DNA of 64,000 nt, taken from contig WPIO01000119.1 in NCBI GenBank assembly GCA_009760855.2, positions 1,110,001 to 1,174,000 of the forward strand, given 5' to 3'. Every line of letters starts with the position of its first letter. Position 1 is the stretch's first letter. Below are positions 11,559 to 24,867 of this stretch, piece by piece. The notes below the pieces were generated by a model. That model was given only the letters and a program-made list of their open reading frames with translations. It did no database searches and was not told the origin of the DNA. The translations under genes and the position numbers were made by a program. This DNA is from Cristatella mucedo. Taxonomy: Eukaryota; Bryozoa; Phylactolaemata; Cristatellidae.

Positions 11559-14106
11559 CGTGACGAAGCAGCCCTAGCCTAGTCGTACGAGCCTGTAGCG
11601 GCCACAGGCCCTACAGGCCCACATCAAGCTCCAGCCTGCTAAGCCCGCCCTACTACCCAGCACTGCAAGCAGAAAGTAACCGCTGGATACCATGCAGCCC
11701 AAACGTACCAGGTGCCTTGCCGGGCGACAACAAAATGTCGGTACCAAACTCTATTTTCACTCAGCCCTACTGCCAGCCGTGCTTCACTCTCATATATATC
11801 TAAGCCACGCCACTGCACTAGTGGTCATAGTGGTCCTAGTGAATGCCGAAGGGGCGGCGTCTGGGGAGAGGGAACAAGGCTAAGCCGGCATACCAATTTT
11901 CCTTTTGGCCGAATTCTTGTGCAAACCAAGAGGGCCTGAGCCGTGGCCAGCATCATACTGTAAGTTCAGCCAGGGATTGTTCAGCCCATTGGATTGCCGA
12001 AGCAAATCTGTCATTGATCTATGCCGAACGAACGGATTGCTAAGGATTGGTCACGACAAAAGGACCCAGTGATGGTGGAAAGCTGCCCCTGCAGCAGCTG
12101 TCTGGAAGCAGCAGCAGCAGCAACAGAGGCAGCAGCAGCAGAGGGAGAGTGCAATCCTGAACTGTTACGAATGTCAGGCGAAGAGGTGGGGGCAGCTTTA
12201 TTGATACCCGTGAATGTGAACCGCATGTCAAAATATTGTTGAGTCAACAAAAGACTGGGGTTTCGCCCCCGGCCCCCTCTCCCAATCGAAGTCATCCTCA
12301 AAGCCAAGAAACCACCATTGCAGCTGCAGTAGATGAGCACAGGAACAGTGACTACAAGGCTTGAGCTACATCACCTCGCTGCTGCTGTGTAAGCTTGTAG
12401 CACGGACGCACGAGCAAGGCGTGCAGGGCTTGCAGGCGCTTTCCCGAGGCTGGGCAAAAGCTCGCTCTGAGCGAAGGCTTGAGATCTGAGCGAAGGCATG
12501 CTGCTACGAGCTCTCTCGCACGGGTTTGTTTACATGAGCGCCAGCAGCCTGGCAGCAGCACGTGGGCAAGTGTGCCATGTAGCAGCACGGCAAGCACTCA
12601 CGAAAGCTCTTGCAATTGCAGCTGCAATTCTCCGACTACTGAGCCTTCGGTAGTCAGATGGGGAGGGCCATGCTCCCTGGCAGCTGCTGGGAGGGAAGGA
12701 GGTCAGGGAAGGGAAGTAGGGACAAAGTCCTGTATCTGACCAGGCAAACAGCAGTCACCTCGTTCCCACAAAGAGCAGCTGCTGGCTTATGCGTGAGCAC
12801 ACCAGCTTTCGAGGGTACGGTCTTCATGGAAACTCTAGCGATGTAGCGATCGGGCGTGTCGACCGAACCCCCCCCCCCCTCTCCCTACCCCCAATCGCCT
12901 TGCATATCTTCAAACGCCACGAGGGGGGAGTTCGGTCCCATCAAGTTTTGGGTAGCAACGGTGAGGAGCTCACAGCAGAAGACGAAGCAGATGCGACCCC
13001 CTTTGTCCCTTGCCTCGCAAAGAGCTCTTCAAAGCCTATGCCAGCGAAGCAGAGGAGCAATGGAGACTGCGACAGCAGCATCCACTTCGGTCGAACGATG
13101 ACCGCCGGCTTACTGCAGCCTACTGCGCCCACTGCTGCTTGGCCAGTCGATCTTCACGGCAGGTTGTGTCCCAGCGGCAGCTGCCCATCAAGGCGTCCTC
13201 CCTACTCCCTCCCACCAAACCACGTGCCACCACCCCCCCCCCTCCCCTAACCCAGTCGAGGAGAGCCAGCTAATCAGCTAACTGAACCTTCTCATAAGAG
13301 CAGAGGAGCATGCCAAGGAACACTTTGATGTCCGAGGTGAATGACTGCTGCTGCTAACGGTTTCGAACACCTCTATTTCAAGCCCGATTTGTCACTGCAC
13401 AGACACAGCCGACGAGCAGCTCGGCCTTACAAAAGCAGGCTGGCTGAGCGCTGGGCCTTGGACAAAGTAGCCAACAAAGACCAGCAGCCGGCGACTCGAG
13501 CCGGCCTGAGAGGCCATCTACAGTAACAAGAGCTGCAAGGCAGCCCCCCCCCACCGAGAGGGTAAAAGCGCAGCAGCAACCACACTGCCACGGTGCTCCA
13601 CGTCCGGCAAGTATCCGGTATTCAGAATAACTTGTCATCTGTCTACTCGAGATCCCTCGCCGAAGGTCGCAAGCCGACGCGACTGTGTTGCGGCCACCGC
13701 CCCGTCGACCGAGCAAACCTGAAGCATCGGCGTGAGCATGGCACGAGCGCCGACATCGCCGGCCAGCCGTGACGCCCGCCGGCTTTAGCAGCGGAAGCCC
13801 TGCCACCACGGGGGTGGGCAAAGCGGACGGAATGCATTTGCTCATTGGCATTACGCCTGAGAGCAACTAGGCGATTGCCAGATCGTACACAGAGCTAAGG
13901 TGAGAGGGAGTCGGGGAGTACGAGTGAGAGTTCTGTCAGTTCTGTGTACTGAAGAGAGCAGAGAGTCAGAGCCAGAGCAAAGGTGAGCGAGACATCTCTC
14001 GAGGGGCTCGCTAGCTACCGATGATGCCTACCAGGCGAGTGCAAGCAATGGCTCCTCTCGCCCCGAAGACTGCCCTGGGCTGAGGGCTGCCCTGCCGAGC
14101 ATCGCC

Positions 14107-14126
14107 GGGGGGGGGGGGGGGGGGGG
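14107..14126. repeat. poly(G) tract
   Basis: Twenty consecutive G. Other G or C tracts of 8-12 lie near 12869, 13230, 21479, 24228, 26990 and 45771. Confidence 0.95.
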
Positions 14127-14727
14127 AGCAAAAAATGGGCACTCCTTCTTGGGACAGAGAGAGGGAAAAGCACAAAGCCCTGTGGCAGCAGCAGCAGCAG
14201 TGTGCCGAGATGCAAGGGTCGAATGCAAGCTGATCATCTTTCACAGGGCAGCTTTCACAGCAGTGGCACCGACAGAAAACCAGACTATGGTGACAGGGGC
14301 GATGGAGGCAGAGCTGCTGAGCTGCCAGCCAACCTTGCTCGTCGTATTCCTGATTTGAGGTCCTATATTCTAAGAGCCCTATCCTCACGAGTAAGGAGCC
14401 TCCCGTGTCTGTGCCTCTTCCCTCCCGTGAGTGTAGACAGGATGCATTAAGGAGGCAATGGGTTACAGTTCTAAGGGGAGAACTGAATCTTGATTCTATC
14501 CTAGTCGGTCAATCATGGTGGGGTGGCATGCCCCTTTTTTGGAAGCATGCCGAAACATGCAACGGTTTACGGCCTGGCCTATGCCTGCCTGGCCTGACGT
14601 AGGAGGGCTGCAAGGATGCAGACCAGAATTGGCCCAAACAACCAGATGCAACAGCCTACATCTTAGTAGGTTCGAGTCCAGCAGGAGGCAATTCTTTATT
14701 GCCCACTCCAAGCAGTAGTGGCTGCTT

Positions 14728-14987
<260 letters not shown>

Positions 14988-15079
14988 ATATTTATTTAGT
15001 TATACATATATGTATACATATATTTATTTATTTATTTTTAGTTATTTATTTATTTATATTTAATATAATATATACTATA

Positions 15080-15450
15080 TTTAGGAACTTAAAAACACCT
15101 ATTTAGGACAGCATTTAGTGGGTCCCTGTGATTCGTCCATCACGTGCTTATGTGTGCTGACACTGTGCATGCTGCCACTAACCACATTTGTATGCCGACC
15201 CTGTGCATGTCACCCCTAACCATGTTATTCATTTTGTTTTTTTTTTGAAGCATGATTTTACTTACCATTCGATTTCCCTTTGCAGCAAATGTAAAGCGCC
15301 TAGAAAGAGATGTCTCTGAGGGCACCAAGTACTATACCATATATTATTATATTTTATATATATATATATTTTTTGAAGCATGAGTTTTACTCGAATACCA
15401 TGCTTTAGGTTTACATTTGCCCTTTGCAGCAAATGTGAAAGCATTAGACA
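15080..15450 (+). mobile_element. LINE 3' UTR fragments, two in succession
   Basis: A plus-strand copy of the CR1/L2-like 3' UTR runs from ttaggaacttaaaaacacc (15081) to the ctgagggcaccaag end (about 15330). After an AT stretch, a second partial copy (15373-15445) repeats the gaagcatgagttttactcg to gcagcaaatgtgaaagc part. Confidence 0.8.
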
Positions 15451-16800
15451 CAAAACCAAGCTCCTTTTAGACCCAAAGCTGAGTTATGGTTACGATATAG
15501 TAGCACCGTCCCCGTCTGCTTCTTAAAAAGACATGAGTGTGCACGACGGGCCTTCACTCGCTCAGCAGTGCAATCGACGTTGTCGAAGCAGCTTCTCAGG
15601 TGCTTGTCCGAACCGAACAGCATGCAACCCACGGCTGGGCAAACGGCTCGACTCCACGAGGCACACACACCGGCAGACGAGACAGGCTTTTCGAGAAGGC
15701 TAAGCAGCAGCAGCGCCTCGTCTGGCATCGCTCTGCACACCTCAGGTGGCTCGCGCTGTGACTGCAGCGGCTCACAGCAGTGAGTAGATAGATCCTCCAG
15801 CTGAGCCTCCGGCCGCACGGCCACACACGATGCCAAAGTCGGGTTTTCTTCGTGTGTCAAGGGTTCGCACCCAGCAGCAGCAGAAGCAGTGGGCATTCGA
15901 GGAGAAGCCAAAGTGGACGATGAAATTGGTCAGCTCTCACCATTCGAAAACGGCTAGAGCTGGATGCCACCACTTATGGCCAAGCAACCCACTAGCCAAT
16001 CGTTGGCCAATCTACAGCGCTCTAGTCAAGTCACTGTTATGCTCATGCAAACTGAGGGCGTCGGTGACATCACTGGGTCAACAACAGCAGCTAATTGAGA
16101 GACTGGTCTTCCGGAACTGCCGGCTAGGTGACTCACCAACCAGATGACTGCTGCATAAGGAAACTCTGCTGAACCCCTGCTGCCCGGCAGGTGAGGGTCA
16201 GGGGTGGATCAGGCAGTGGGTCAGGGGTGGGGTCAGGGATGAATCAGGGGGTGAGTCAGGGGTGGGGTTGAGTCACGATAACTGCTTTCTGAAGTCAGTG
16301 AGTTTGCCTGATGCAGGCAATCTGAGAGTGCTGCCTCGCTCGGTAACCAAGGTCGGGCGAAGCCGAGCACTCTGCTCGAAGGGTGCTGAGAAGTCAGAGC
16401 TCCATGCTTTGTGCTGACCCAGCCACCAGCGACTTGCAGTGACCGAGCTCCGCAAAGCATCAGCAGCTGCTGGCCTGGCAGTCTGTAGGCAGATATCATC
16501 AGAGTCTAACACCCATTACCTTGTTCACAACATGCCTGTCCCAAACCCATCGGGTAGAAGTCACAAACTACCGGTGGGGATGTGCCACACATCCTCCTAA
16601 ACCTCACCAAAGCTTTCTAAGCCTAGAGATACCCAGTGGGAATAAATAGTCCTGGCCATTAAAATGGAGCAGCTAAGATGCTGGCTGGCTGGCCTTAGGC
16701 ACCAGAGGCCAGGGTTCAACCCCAAGCTCGACTGGCCACTGGCCACTTAACAGAGCCAAGTCCTCGGTCGGTGCATTTGCAGAGCCCACAGAATGATACT
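15451..16800. other. no gene recognised
   Basis: A 155-codon minus frame (15444-15911) stays open but begins in LINE-flanking DNA and has no recognised motif. A minisatellite lies at 16195-16275. Confidence 0.35.
16195..16275. repeat. GGTCAGGGGTG-type minisatellite
   Basis: Degenerate tandem units of ggtcaggggtgg, ggatcaggcagt and gggtgagtcaggg for about 80 bases. Confidence 0.85.
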
Positions 16801-16806
16801 GAAACC

Positions 16807-16807
<1 letters not shown>

Positions 16808-16844
<37 letters not shown>

Positions 16845-16900
16845 CACTTGATAAAGCGCCCTCAGATAACTCAATCTCTTTCTAGGAGCTTTACAACGTA
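16808..16900 (-). mobile_element. LINE 3' end fragment
   Basis: (AAT)n at 16808-16843, then gcacttgataaagcgccctcagataac and tctttctaggagctttac: the last 60 bases of the CR1/L2-like LINE on the minus strand. Confidence 0.85.
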
Positions 16901-17282
16901 AGCATGCTAAGTCAGCCGGGTTACGACAGTTGCTAGAGATTATTTTTAGCCACACCTAAGTTATTATTAGAAACTGGATATGGAACCTAACCATCACTTC
17001 CTACCAGCTGTGGACAGATGCGGCCATCTGGGGCTGAGGAGTGCACAGCAATACATTATCGATTTAATTATAATGATACTAATAATAATAAGACATTTCT
17101 ATAGCTCCCTAAGTAGACTTCCTCTCTTCCTAGGCACTTTAGATAAGCTGGAGGAACGGAAGTTCTTACTTATCGACTGGAGGAACCAGCCACTATTTCC
17201 AAAAATGTGAATGCCTCTGTACTTGACATGGACTTCTTTTAAGGTAAACTTAAGCTCAGCTGATCAAACAGCTTCGTTTATA

Positions 17283-17990
17283 TAACAGCAAGAGCCTTGG
17301 CGCCTATCACACCCACTTGCACTGGGCTAGATGCTGGCCTAACGGCATGTGCAATCAGGCGATTGCAGCTGGTGCAAAACTCGGCAGCTAGACTTGTCTG
17401 TCGTGAGCGTCGCAGTTGCCACATTACTCCACTTCTCGCCGACCTGCACTGGCTACAGGTCAAGCAACGGATTGACTTCAAGGTTTTGTCGCTCACTTTT
17501 AGGTCACTTCATTCTTTGGCTCCAGCCTACCACTCAGATCTACTCCCCCACCAGGCCAAGCATCGTACCACCCGCTTTTCGGAATCCAACAGTTTACCAA
17601 TACCTCGTACAAACCTCAAATCTTTTGGAGACCATGCATTTAGTTCATATGCTCCCAAAGCCTGGAACTCACTCCCGACTTGCGTCACAACATCCCCTGA
17701 CTTGACCACATTTAAAAACAACTTAAAACACACCTATTTAGGACAGCATTTAGTGGGTCCCTGTGACTCGTCCTTCATGTGCTTAGGCATGCTGACACTG
17801 TGCATGCTGCCACTAACCACACTTGCATGCTGATCCTGTGCATGCCACCCCTAACCATGTTATTCATGTTGCTTATAAAGCATGATATTACTCACCATTC
17901 AATCACGTTTCCATTTGCAGCAAATGTAAAGCGCCTAGAAAGAGATTGAGTTCTCTGAGGGCGCTTTATCAAGTGCATTATTATTATTAG
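17283..17990 (+). mobile_element. CR1/L2-like LINE, 3' part
   Basis: Plus-strand copy beginning in the RT C-terminus ([20 protein letters not shown]), then [40 protein letters not shown], the 3' UTR and a short ATT tail near 17980-17990. The 178-codon frame 17297-17833 is open across it. Confidence 0.9.
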
Positions 17991-17999
17991 ATTCAGAAG

Positions 18000-19969
18000 T
18001 GTGGGCTGTCTTGATCACTGCTGTACTCAGCCACATACACGGTCATTTCTTCGTGCTCATCGGTGCTCATCGGTGCTCATGCTCCTTCGGCTCGTTAGCT
18101 TCGCTCCTAGGCTTCGCTGTCTTCACCAGCCTCGGCCGTGTCTTTGCATGGACTAGCTACTGTTGCCTACACTGCGTTTGTCGAGCAAACTTTACTTCGG
18201 GAGCTGCCACAGAGCCTTGTTAACAATACCGACAATGCCGGCCCGATAGGCTACAGGGGGGGGCACAAAGCATACCAGCAGGGAAATTACATTAATTTAC
18301 TACGAAGCTTTCCTGCTGCCTGATCACAACCAGCTCCGACGGCATGATTAATTTCAAGAATGGGGCCATCCAGCAATGACAGGTTCAGCCCACAGGGCTA
18401 TCGACACGAAAGGGGTTCCATCTCTGCTCTCCTTTCAATCCCTTACTCCCTCCCTTTTTCCCTCCCTCCCTCCCTCGGGCAGGCTGCCAAAACTACCGTC
18501 TGCCACTAGGCCAGCTTGCAAGCCTGAAGGGAGCTTGCAAATCTGCCTGGCCTTGTTGATTGGCCAGCCTCAGGGTACGCCCCCTTAAGATGGATCAAGT
18601 AAAGGACCAGGGCAAGCTGGTCAGTCTTCCAGTAGTACGCTAGCAACAGACTGCTTCCAGCTCTTGCATCGTCATGCTGCTGTCCAACTTTTTTTATTTT
18701 CTTTTGTCAGCAGCAGCATGATTGCAGCGCTACTAATGAAACACACCCTGCTACGGCTGCTGTGGTCCAACTTTGTCCTTCGGCTGGCTACCAGGGCTGG
18801 CCGGCTAGTGCTGCTACTGGTGGTGGTATCGGTTCAATATGATGCCCAGCTGGACCCAGCCGTGCATCTCCACTGCTGTCCCTCCCTCAGGTGCAGTTTT
18901 CTCCGTTCTCTCTTCTCTACTCTTACTTATGCCCACCCCACCCAGAGCCATCGGAGGCCAGCACCTTCGACTGGACCACTGCTACAGGAGGCTGCCAGCA
19001 GCAGGCAAACAGGCCTGCTTGCCGGCCACCAGACTGGCTGGGATAACGAACACTATCGTCCATCGGTGCAACACCGAGCCACACGGCGGCGTCAAGGGCA
19101 TAAGCAAGGCAGCATGCCAAGCCTACGATTCCGGTCGACCTGCTGCCGATTGGCCAGCTACTAGCCCGGACCGGGAAGATGCACCCATGCTGCCCAGTGT
19201 CCCTGGCTGCTCCCACCTCCTTGCCCCCCTCTGGCTGCCAGCCCCCTTCCCCCGACGGCCGTGGACGGCTGGCACCAGGCGCCGAACGGCTTCTTGACTC
19301 TCTGTCTCCGCCCAGCCTGCCTGCCCGGCGGCGACTGGGGCAGCCTGCGAAAGAGGTGGGCCGGCCGAGCGAGTGGGAAGGGCAGCCAGAATCGACTACA
19401 TTGCACCACCAACGAGCTGGAGCAGGCTACCGGAAAGCTTAACAAAAACCTTCAGCTACCCTCAGCAAGCAGACTGAATGCAGACAATTGCGGCTCAACC
19501 AAAGTAAAACATTCGGCCTGACTAGCAGTAACAAAGCGCTGCTGCAGCAGCTCGGCTGGCTACTGCCCCCTTCCCTTCTTTAAGCAGGTTTAAGCTTTAA
19601 GCAGGCAGCACCTTTGCCCAGCAACCACGAACGGTACTTTGAAGGCTGCAGAATGCTTCAGGGGCCGGGCCAAAGGCCAGTGCACTGCTGCGTAAGTTCA
19701 AAGGCCAGCCACGCTTTCGAACACTGCCCACACAAGCCCATTAGAATTGGCTGCAGTGGCTGCAGACCCGGTCAGGCATAGTCACATAGTAATTGACTTT
19801 CGCCGAGCCAATAACCAGGCCTTTAGGCCACACAGCCTCCAGCCTTATCGAGTCGAGGCAGGCCCCCTAACCATCCTTCCCTATCTCCCTCACACTCCAT
19901 TCCTCCCTCCCTCCCTCACACTTCCCTCCTCCCTCCTTCCCTCTCTCTTCTCTTGTCTCTCTATTCACC

Positions 19970-19970
<1 letters not shown>
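18000..19970. other. no gene recognised
   Basis: GC-rich, CAG/CTG-containing sequence with overlapping open frames of 90-166 codons on both strands near 18660-19520. No domain or splice pattern could be supported. Confidence 0.4.
18052..18083. repeat. short 11-base tandem repeat
   Basis: The unit gtgctcatcg is repeated three times (cgtgctcatcggtgctcatcggtgctcatg). Confidence 0.9.

Positions 19971-19971
<1 letters not shown>

Positions 19972-20058
<87 letters not shown>
19972..20058. repeat. (AT)n(GT)n compound microsatellite
   Basis: About 16 AT units followed by about 26 GT units. No SINE tail precedes it here, unlike the other two compound arrays. Confidence 0.97.
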
Positions 20059-20060
<2 letters not shown>

Positions 20061-20629
20061 ATGTATGTATCGCTATTTAACTGCCGGTAACTGAAAACGG
20101 CGACAGCTGGACAGCCGGTAGACTGCAGCCACGGAGTGGAGCTACCGAATGCAGCCGGCACAACAGCCACTTTCTGCAGCCTTGAGTGGAAAGAAAAAGC
20201 AGTTGACCAAGCCACGCCCAGATTGCCCGTGCAGCTACCGGCTGTCTGTGACTGCATTACCAAGATACTAAATCCCTCACAACTAGTTGCCTAACCCCAT
20301 TCCTGCATAGGCATACCATTTGCTCAAGCAAATGATGGTACCAGACGTTCACCTTGCCTGAGGTACACATGGGAAGGTTGAAGGGGCGACTCAGGCTGCT
20401 TGGACATACCAATGTCAGGTGGGTCCCAGAGTGCAACGGCATGTCGGCCCCTTCCTTCCAAGCAGTGGCAGAGCCATGATTTTCATCTACGATGGGCAAG
20501 ACCTCCAAAATAAACTTTACGTAGAGGGCCAGACCCACAAAGCTAAATCATAGATATTTATTCGAACTCAGCGGTTGCTCATGGAGTGGAATCATGATGA
20601 TGTAACCGCTCGGTTAGTCGTGTCATTGC

Positions 20630-21215
20630 CATGTCTTTGCTGCTTTTAGAGCTGGTGCGAAACTCGGCAGCTAGCCTTTTCTGTGGTGAGCGCGGCAGTT
20701 GCCATATCATGTTGCTTCTCGCCGACCTGCACTGGCTTCTAGTCAAGCAGCGCATCGACTTCAAGGTTCTGTCACTTGCTTTTAGGTCCCTTCATTCTTT
20801 GGCTCCTATCTACCTATCAGATCTACTCCTCCACCAGGCAACGCGTCGTACCACCTGCTTATCTGAATCTAATCGTTTACCTGCAACTCGTACGAACCTC
20901 TCAAATCTTTTAGAGACCGTGCCTTTAGTTCGTTGGCTCCCGAAGCCTGGAACTCACTGCCCACTTGTGTCACGACATCCCCTGATGTAATGACATTTTA
21001 AAAAGATGCTAAAAACGCATCTATTTCTCACAGAATGTAGTGGGTCCGTGTGATTCGTTGTGTGTGCTTATGGGTGCTGACACTGTGCATGCTGCTACTA
21101 ACCACATTTGCATGCTAAACATGCATCCTTTGTGGCAAATGTAAAGTGCCCAGAGAGAGATTAACTTCTCTGAAGACACTATACAAACGTATTATTATTA
21201 TCATTATTATTATTT
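20630..21215 (+). mobile_element. CR1/L2-like LINE, diverged 3' part
   Basis: Plus-strand copy with LELVRNSAASLFCGERGSCH and [20 protein letters not shown], a shortened 3' UTR and a (TTA)n tail at about 21190-21213. More substitutions and a shorter UTR than the 17.3 kb copy. Confidence 0.85.
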
Positions 21216-21749
21216 CGTCATTGGTGACGGTCGGTGAGAGTAGGCATTGGGGCGCGGCCCAGGTAGCTGTCCAGCTGTAGGGGGGGAAGCAGATGACCCC
21301 TCCACTCCCTCCCTCTGGCTGCTTCCCAGTGCTCCAGCCTCACCAATCGCATGATGTGTTGGGGGAGGAGAGCCAGTACAAACGTCTGTAGGTTTACAGA
21401 AAAAAACATGCCCTGTCAGCCTGAAGCAATGTGTGGACGGTTTTCGGTATTTCCCGGGTTTTCGGTGGGCGCTAATAGGGGGGGGGCAGCGAAATGATGA
21501 CTCGTGTGCACTCCTCCACAGGCCACACAATAACAGGGCTGCAGGCAGGTGTGGAAGAAACCGGTCTCAAAAATGGCACCCAACACCGAAGGGCTTCTGG
21601 GTGAAGGAAATCGGTCTCAAAACACCCTCCCTGTAACCAATGGCCTCTGGGTCTCTCGGCTGCAGCTTGCACTTTAAGCAGAAGCCATCGACCATCGGCT
21701 GCTATCGCTCAGACATTCTTCGTCCACGGCGGTCCATTTGGCCCAGCGA

Positions 21750-23130
21750 ACGAGCACGCAGGCTACTAGCTCACAGACGGTCAGGCCGTCCGAACACGCC
21801 GCGATCAGCGTGGCGAGGGGAAATCCAGCGACGTGCTAGCTTCCGAAAAACCCGGGCCGGATACAGTGGCCGCACCTGAGCGGCAACAATGGCACCGCCG
21901 GCGAGACCCCGTCGTTGCGTTGGGGGAACCGCGGGCGAAAGCGTCTGCGGCGCCTCATTCCACCCTCCCTCGCCAGCGACGACCCCCAGGCCCCACCGCC
22001 ATAGGTGACCGCCAGCGGCTTAGCCACATCGCGGCGCCAGCGCTAGACGCCCTGACGCTCTCCACGCGACCACCGCGGAAATCGGGCGGCCGACAGCGGT
22101 GACCCAAATTACGAGCCGTAAACAGGTGGTCCTATCTTCCGCAGTGACTCGCGCTGCAGGCGGCACGCGCGGCTACCGCTCGCGGCCGCGCGCGCGGCAT
22201 ATAGCGCCATAGCGCGCCATCGGCGACGCGAGCGCGCTGCTGCTGCTGGCGCGCCGCCGCCTCCAGCGCCCGACGACGGGCTGAACGCCAGCTGCCCCGC
22301 TCGCAAGACCCGGCACCTCCAGCCGGCGGCGCGGCGAGCGCCCCGAAAGCGGACCGACGGCAGCGCCGCCGCCGACGTCGCCAGAACGGGCCCGCAGCTG
22401 CGGCTGCCGCACCAAGGAACGCCTCTCACTAAACGTTCTGCGGGTAGAGCCGCCAGCACGGGCAGGACGACGCGGGCGATGTCGCGCGGCTCGGCCGACG
22501 GCCGGAGCGCGCGGAACGCGCGGGCTGCAGCGGGCGAGCGCGCGTCGCCCCATGCTGCGCGAAAGTCGCGCGCCACGCGCCGGCAGCCTACAGCTACCGA
22601 CTTGCGCGTACCTTGCACCCGCGAGTGACGTCGCGACCGGTGTGCAGCGTTGGCAGCACGGCCGAAAGGCGCTCCAGACTGCGATAGAAATACCCGCTGT
22701 AAAGATCGCAGGCAGTGTGACCTTGACCTATTCGCCCCTAACCTGTCATCTTAGGAGTGCATAGCCCGCGCGTGTATCGGCGGGCAGGGAACGACCGTTG
22801 CGTCGCCGTCGTCATCTTCGTCGTCGTCGCCGCCTCTGCCGTCGTCGCCGCCTCTGCCGTCGTCGCCGCCGCCGTTGTCGCTGTATCCGCTCTGTTTTGC
22901 CGCGCAGACGCACTGCTGCCGCTCGCTGCGGCCGCCGCGCGTCGTCCGCTCGACGCTCCGGCTCGTCGAGATCCGGTCGGAGCGCGCCGACGCGAGGCGC
23001 CCCTCGATCGAGAGCCTCCCAGACGGCCAGCCCACCTCTCCCCTCGTTGCGCTTTGAACTTTGCCGCGGGAGGGCTAGCGCGCGCCTCAGTCAGTCTCGG
23101 CGGCCTGCTCGGAGGATTCCGCTGGACGCG
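21750..23130. promoter_or_regulatory. CpG-rich block, likely promoter or first-exon island
   Basis: For about 1.4 kb the sequence is far richer in G+C and in CpG than anything else in the window, with runs such as gcgcgctgctgctgctggcgcg and tcgtcgtcgccgcc. It holds a CRE-like site (TGACGTCG, 22626-22633) and TGACCTTGACCT (22718-22729). Long open frames occur on both strands but read as Arg/Ala/Pro-rich strings expected of GC-rich DNA, so none is called as a gene. It is bordered on the right by a LINE copy starting near 23150. Confidence 0.5.
22718..22729 (-). promoter_or_regulatory. ERR/SF-1-type nuclear receptor site
   Basis: The minus strand reads AGGTCAAGGTCA. TCAAGGTCA is the extended half site bound by ERR and SF-1/FTZ-F1 receptors; two AGGTCA half sites sit directly in tandem. 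Its place at the edge of the CpG-rich block makes function plausible but unproven. Confidence 0.35.
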
Positions 23131-23149
23131 TCTGCCTCTACGCTTTCCT

Positions 23150-24095
23150 TAATAGTAATAATAACAATAACGCACTTGATAAAGCGCCTTCAGAAAACTC
23201 AATCTCTTTCTACGCGCTTTACAGTTGCTGCAAAGAGAAACGCGATTGAATGTTGAGTAATATCGTGCTTGACAAACAACATGAATAACATGGTTAGGGA
23301 TGACATGCACAGGGTCAGTATGCACATGTGGTTAGTAGCAGCATGCACAGTGTCAGCACGCATAAGCACATGAAGGACGAGTCACGGGGACCCACTAAAT
23401 GCTGTCCTAAATAGGTGTGCTTTAAGTTCTTTTTAAATGTGGTCAAGTCAGGGGATGTTCCGACGCAGGTCGGGAGACGGTCCCAACCTTTGGGAGCATA
23501 CGAGCTAAATGCATGGTCTCCAAGGGATTTGAGGTTTGTACGAGGTATTGGTAAACTTTTGGATTCCGAAAAGCGGGTGGTACGATGCTTGGCCTGGTGG
23601 GGGAGTAGATCTGAGCGATAGGCTGGAGCCAAAGAATGAAGTGACCTAAAAGTGAGCGACAAAACCTTGAAGTCGATCCGTTGCTTGACTGGGAGCCAGT
23701 GCAGGTTGGCGAGAAGTGGTGTGATGTGACAACTGAGACGCTCACGACTGACAAGCCTAGCTGTGGAGTTTTGCACCAGCTGTAATCGTCTGATTGCACA
23801 TGCCGGTAGGCCAGCAAACAGTGCTACAGAAGTCAAGACGGGATGTCACAAATGCATGGACCAACTTAGACGCGGTATCCTTGCCTAAGCTAGCCCTAAT
23901 TTCAGCAATGTTATGTAGCTGAAAGTAGGCAGACTTGACTGTGGAGCTGATGTGGTCGTCTAACAAAAGGTCACTTTGGAACATGACACATAGATTTCGA
24001 GCTGATTCGACAGGAGATATGCTGGCAGAGCCAATTTTGAGCGCCAGCCTTTCCAATCTCTGAATCACACTGGGTTTGCCTTTCCTCGATCTTCC
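23150..24095 (-). mobile_element. CR1/L2-like LINE, 3' part
   Basis: Minus-strand copy with (AAT)n tail at 23150-23170, 3' UTR and frames such as LVQNSTARLVSRERLSCHIT and [17 protein letters not shown]. It directly abuts the CpG-rich block. The 5' break is near 24095, after the reversed form of [20 protein letters not shown]. Confidence 0.9.
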
Positions 24096-24867
24096 AGCAC
24101 TGCCGGGCTCCAGCGGTGGCTCTCGTTCAGTTCGACAAGGTTTTTTGGGACTGAGCGCCACGCGCAGCCTCGTGCGGACAGGTTCAGGCTGCCCGCAGGT
24201 GCCGCGTCTGCGTCGAAGCAGGGTGGCCCCCCCCCCCCCGCACCCGTGCGGCGCTGCTCTCTTGAGTTCGGGGAGCCGAAGAGTGTCTACAAACCCCGGT
24301 TAAGTCTGCCTAATTTCAGGTCCGTAGCGTTGCAAAATTCAGGCTTGCTTGGACTAAGACACCACACGTAGCGGCGCTTGTACCCGTGCATTTGCTACGC
24401 CCCGTCCACACTTCGGTGCTTTTTGAAGGTCAAAATGCCTGGGCAATCAGAGGCTGGTAGACGACGCAACCGCTGGCGTGAAATTGAAAACTGCCAATTG
24501 CACCACTACGTCACTCCTTCCTAGGACCGTTCTTTCTCTAGCTGTAGCTCATCTCTCTGGAATACATATATTGTAGCACCTGCTTTTGTGCCGCAAAATA
24601 GTCTCAGTTCAGTTCCTAAATTCCCAAAACCTGCATCTTACTACCGAATGACACAGCGACATCACCTGACTTGATGCTATTCCAAGGAATCTAAATACGG
24701 CCTCATCTTCTCAGGTTTTTCTGGGATCCGTGCAAGTTGTCATTTATTTTCGAATGTATGTTGAAATAATGCAAATCACATAACAGTTGATTCACCTTTT
24801 TTTCCAGGATAAAATTATGTAAACTACCCAGAAATAGATTTTAAGTTCTCTAAAGGCGCTAAGCACT

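Larger units (their letters stand above)
10700..14727. other. no gene recognised
   Basis: An A/T-rich part to about 11330, a (TC)n array, then CAG-rich and GC-rich sequence (11.9-14.4 kb) with open frames up to 162 codons on both strands. Translations are low-complexity and share no known motif. Exons of the unidentified left-hand gene could hide here. Confidence 0.4.

Noticed and set aside
13378-13866. 162-codon minus-strand open frame
   Set aside because: Cys/Arg/Gly-rich translation without conserved motif, in a region where both strands are open by composition.
22109-22618. 169-codon minus-strand open frame in the CpG-rich block
   Set aside because: Arg/Ala/Pro-rich, overlaps equally long frames, and has no motif. 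Stop codons are simply rare in such GC-rich DNA.
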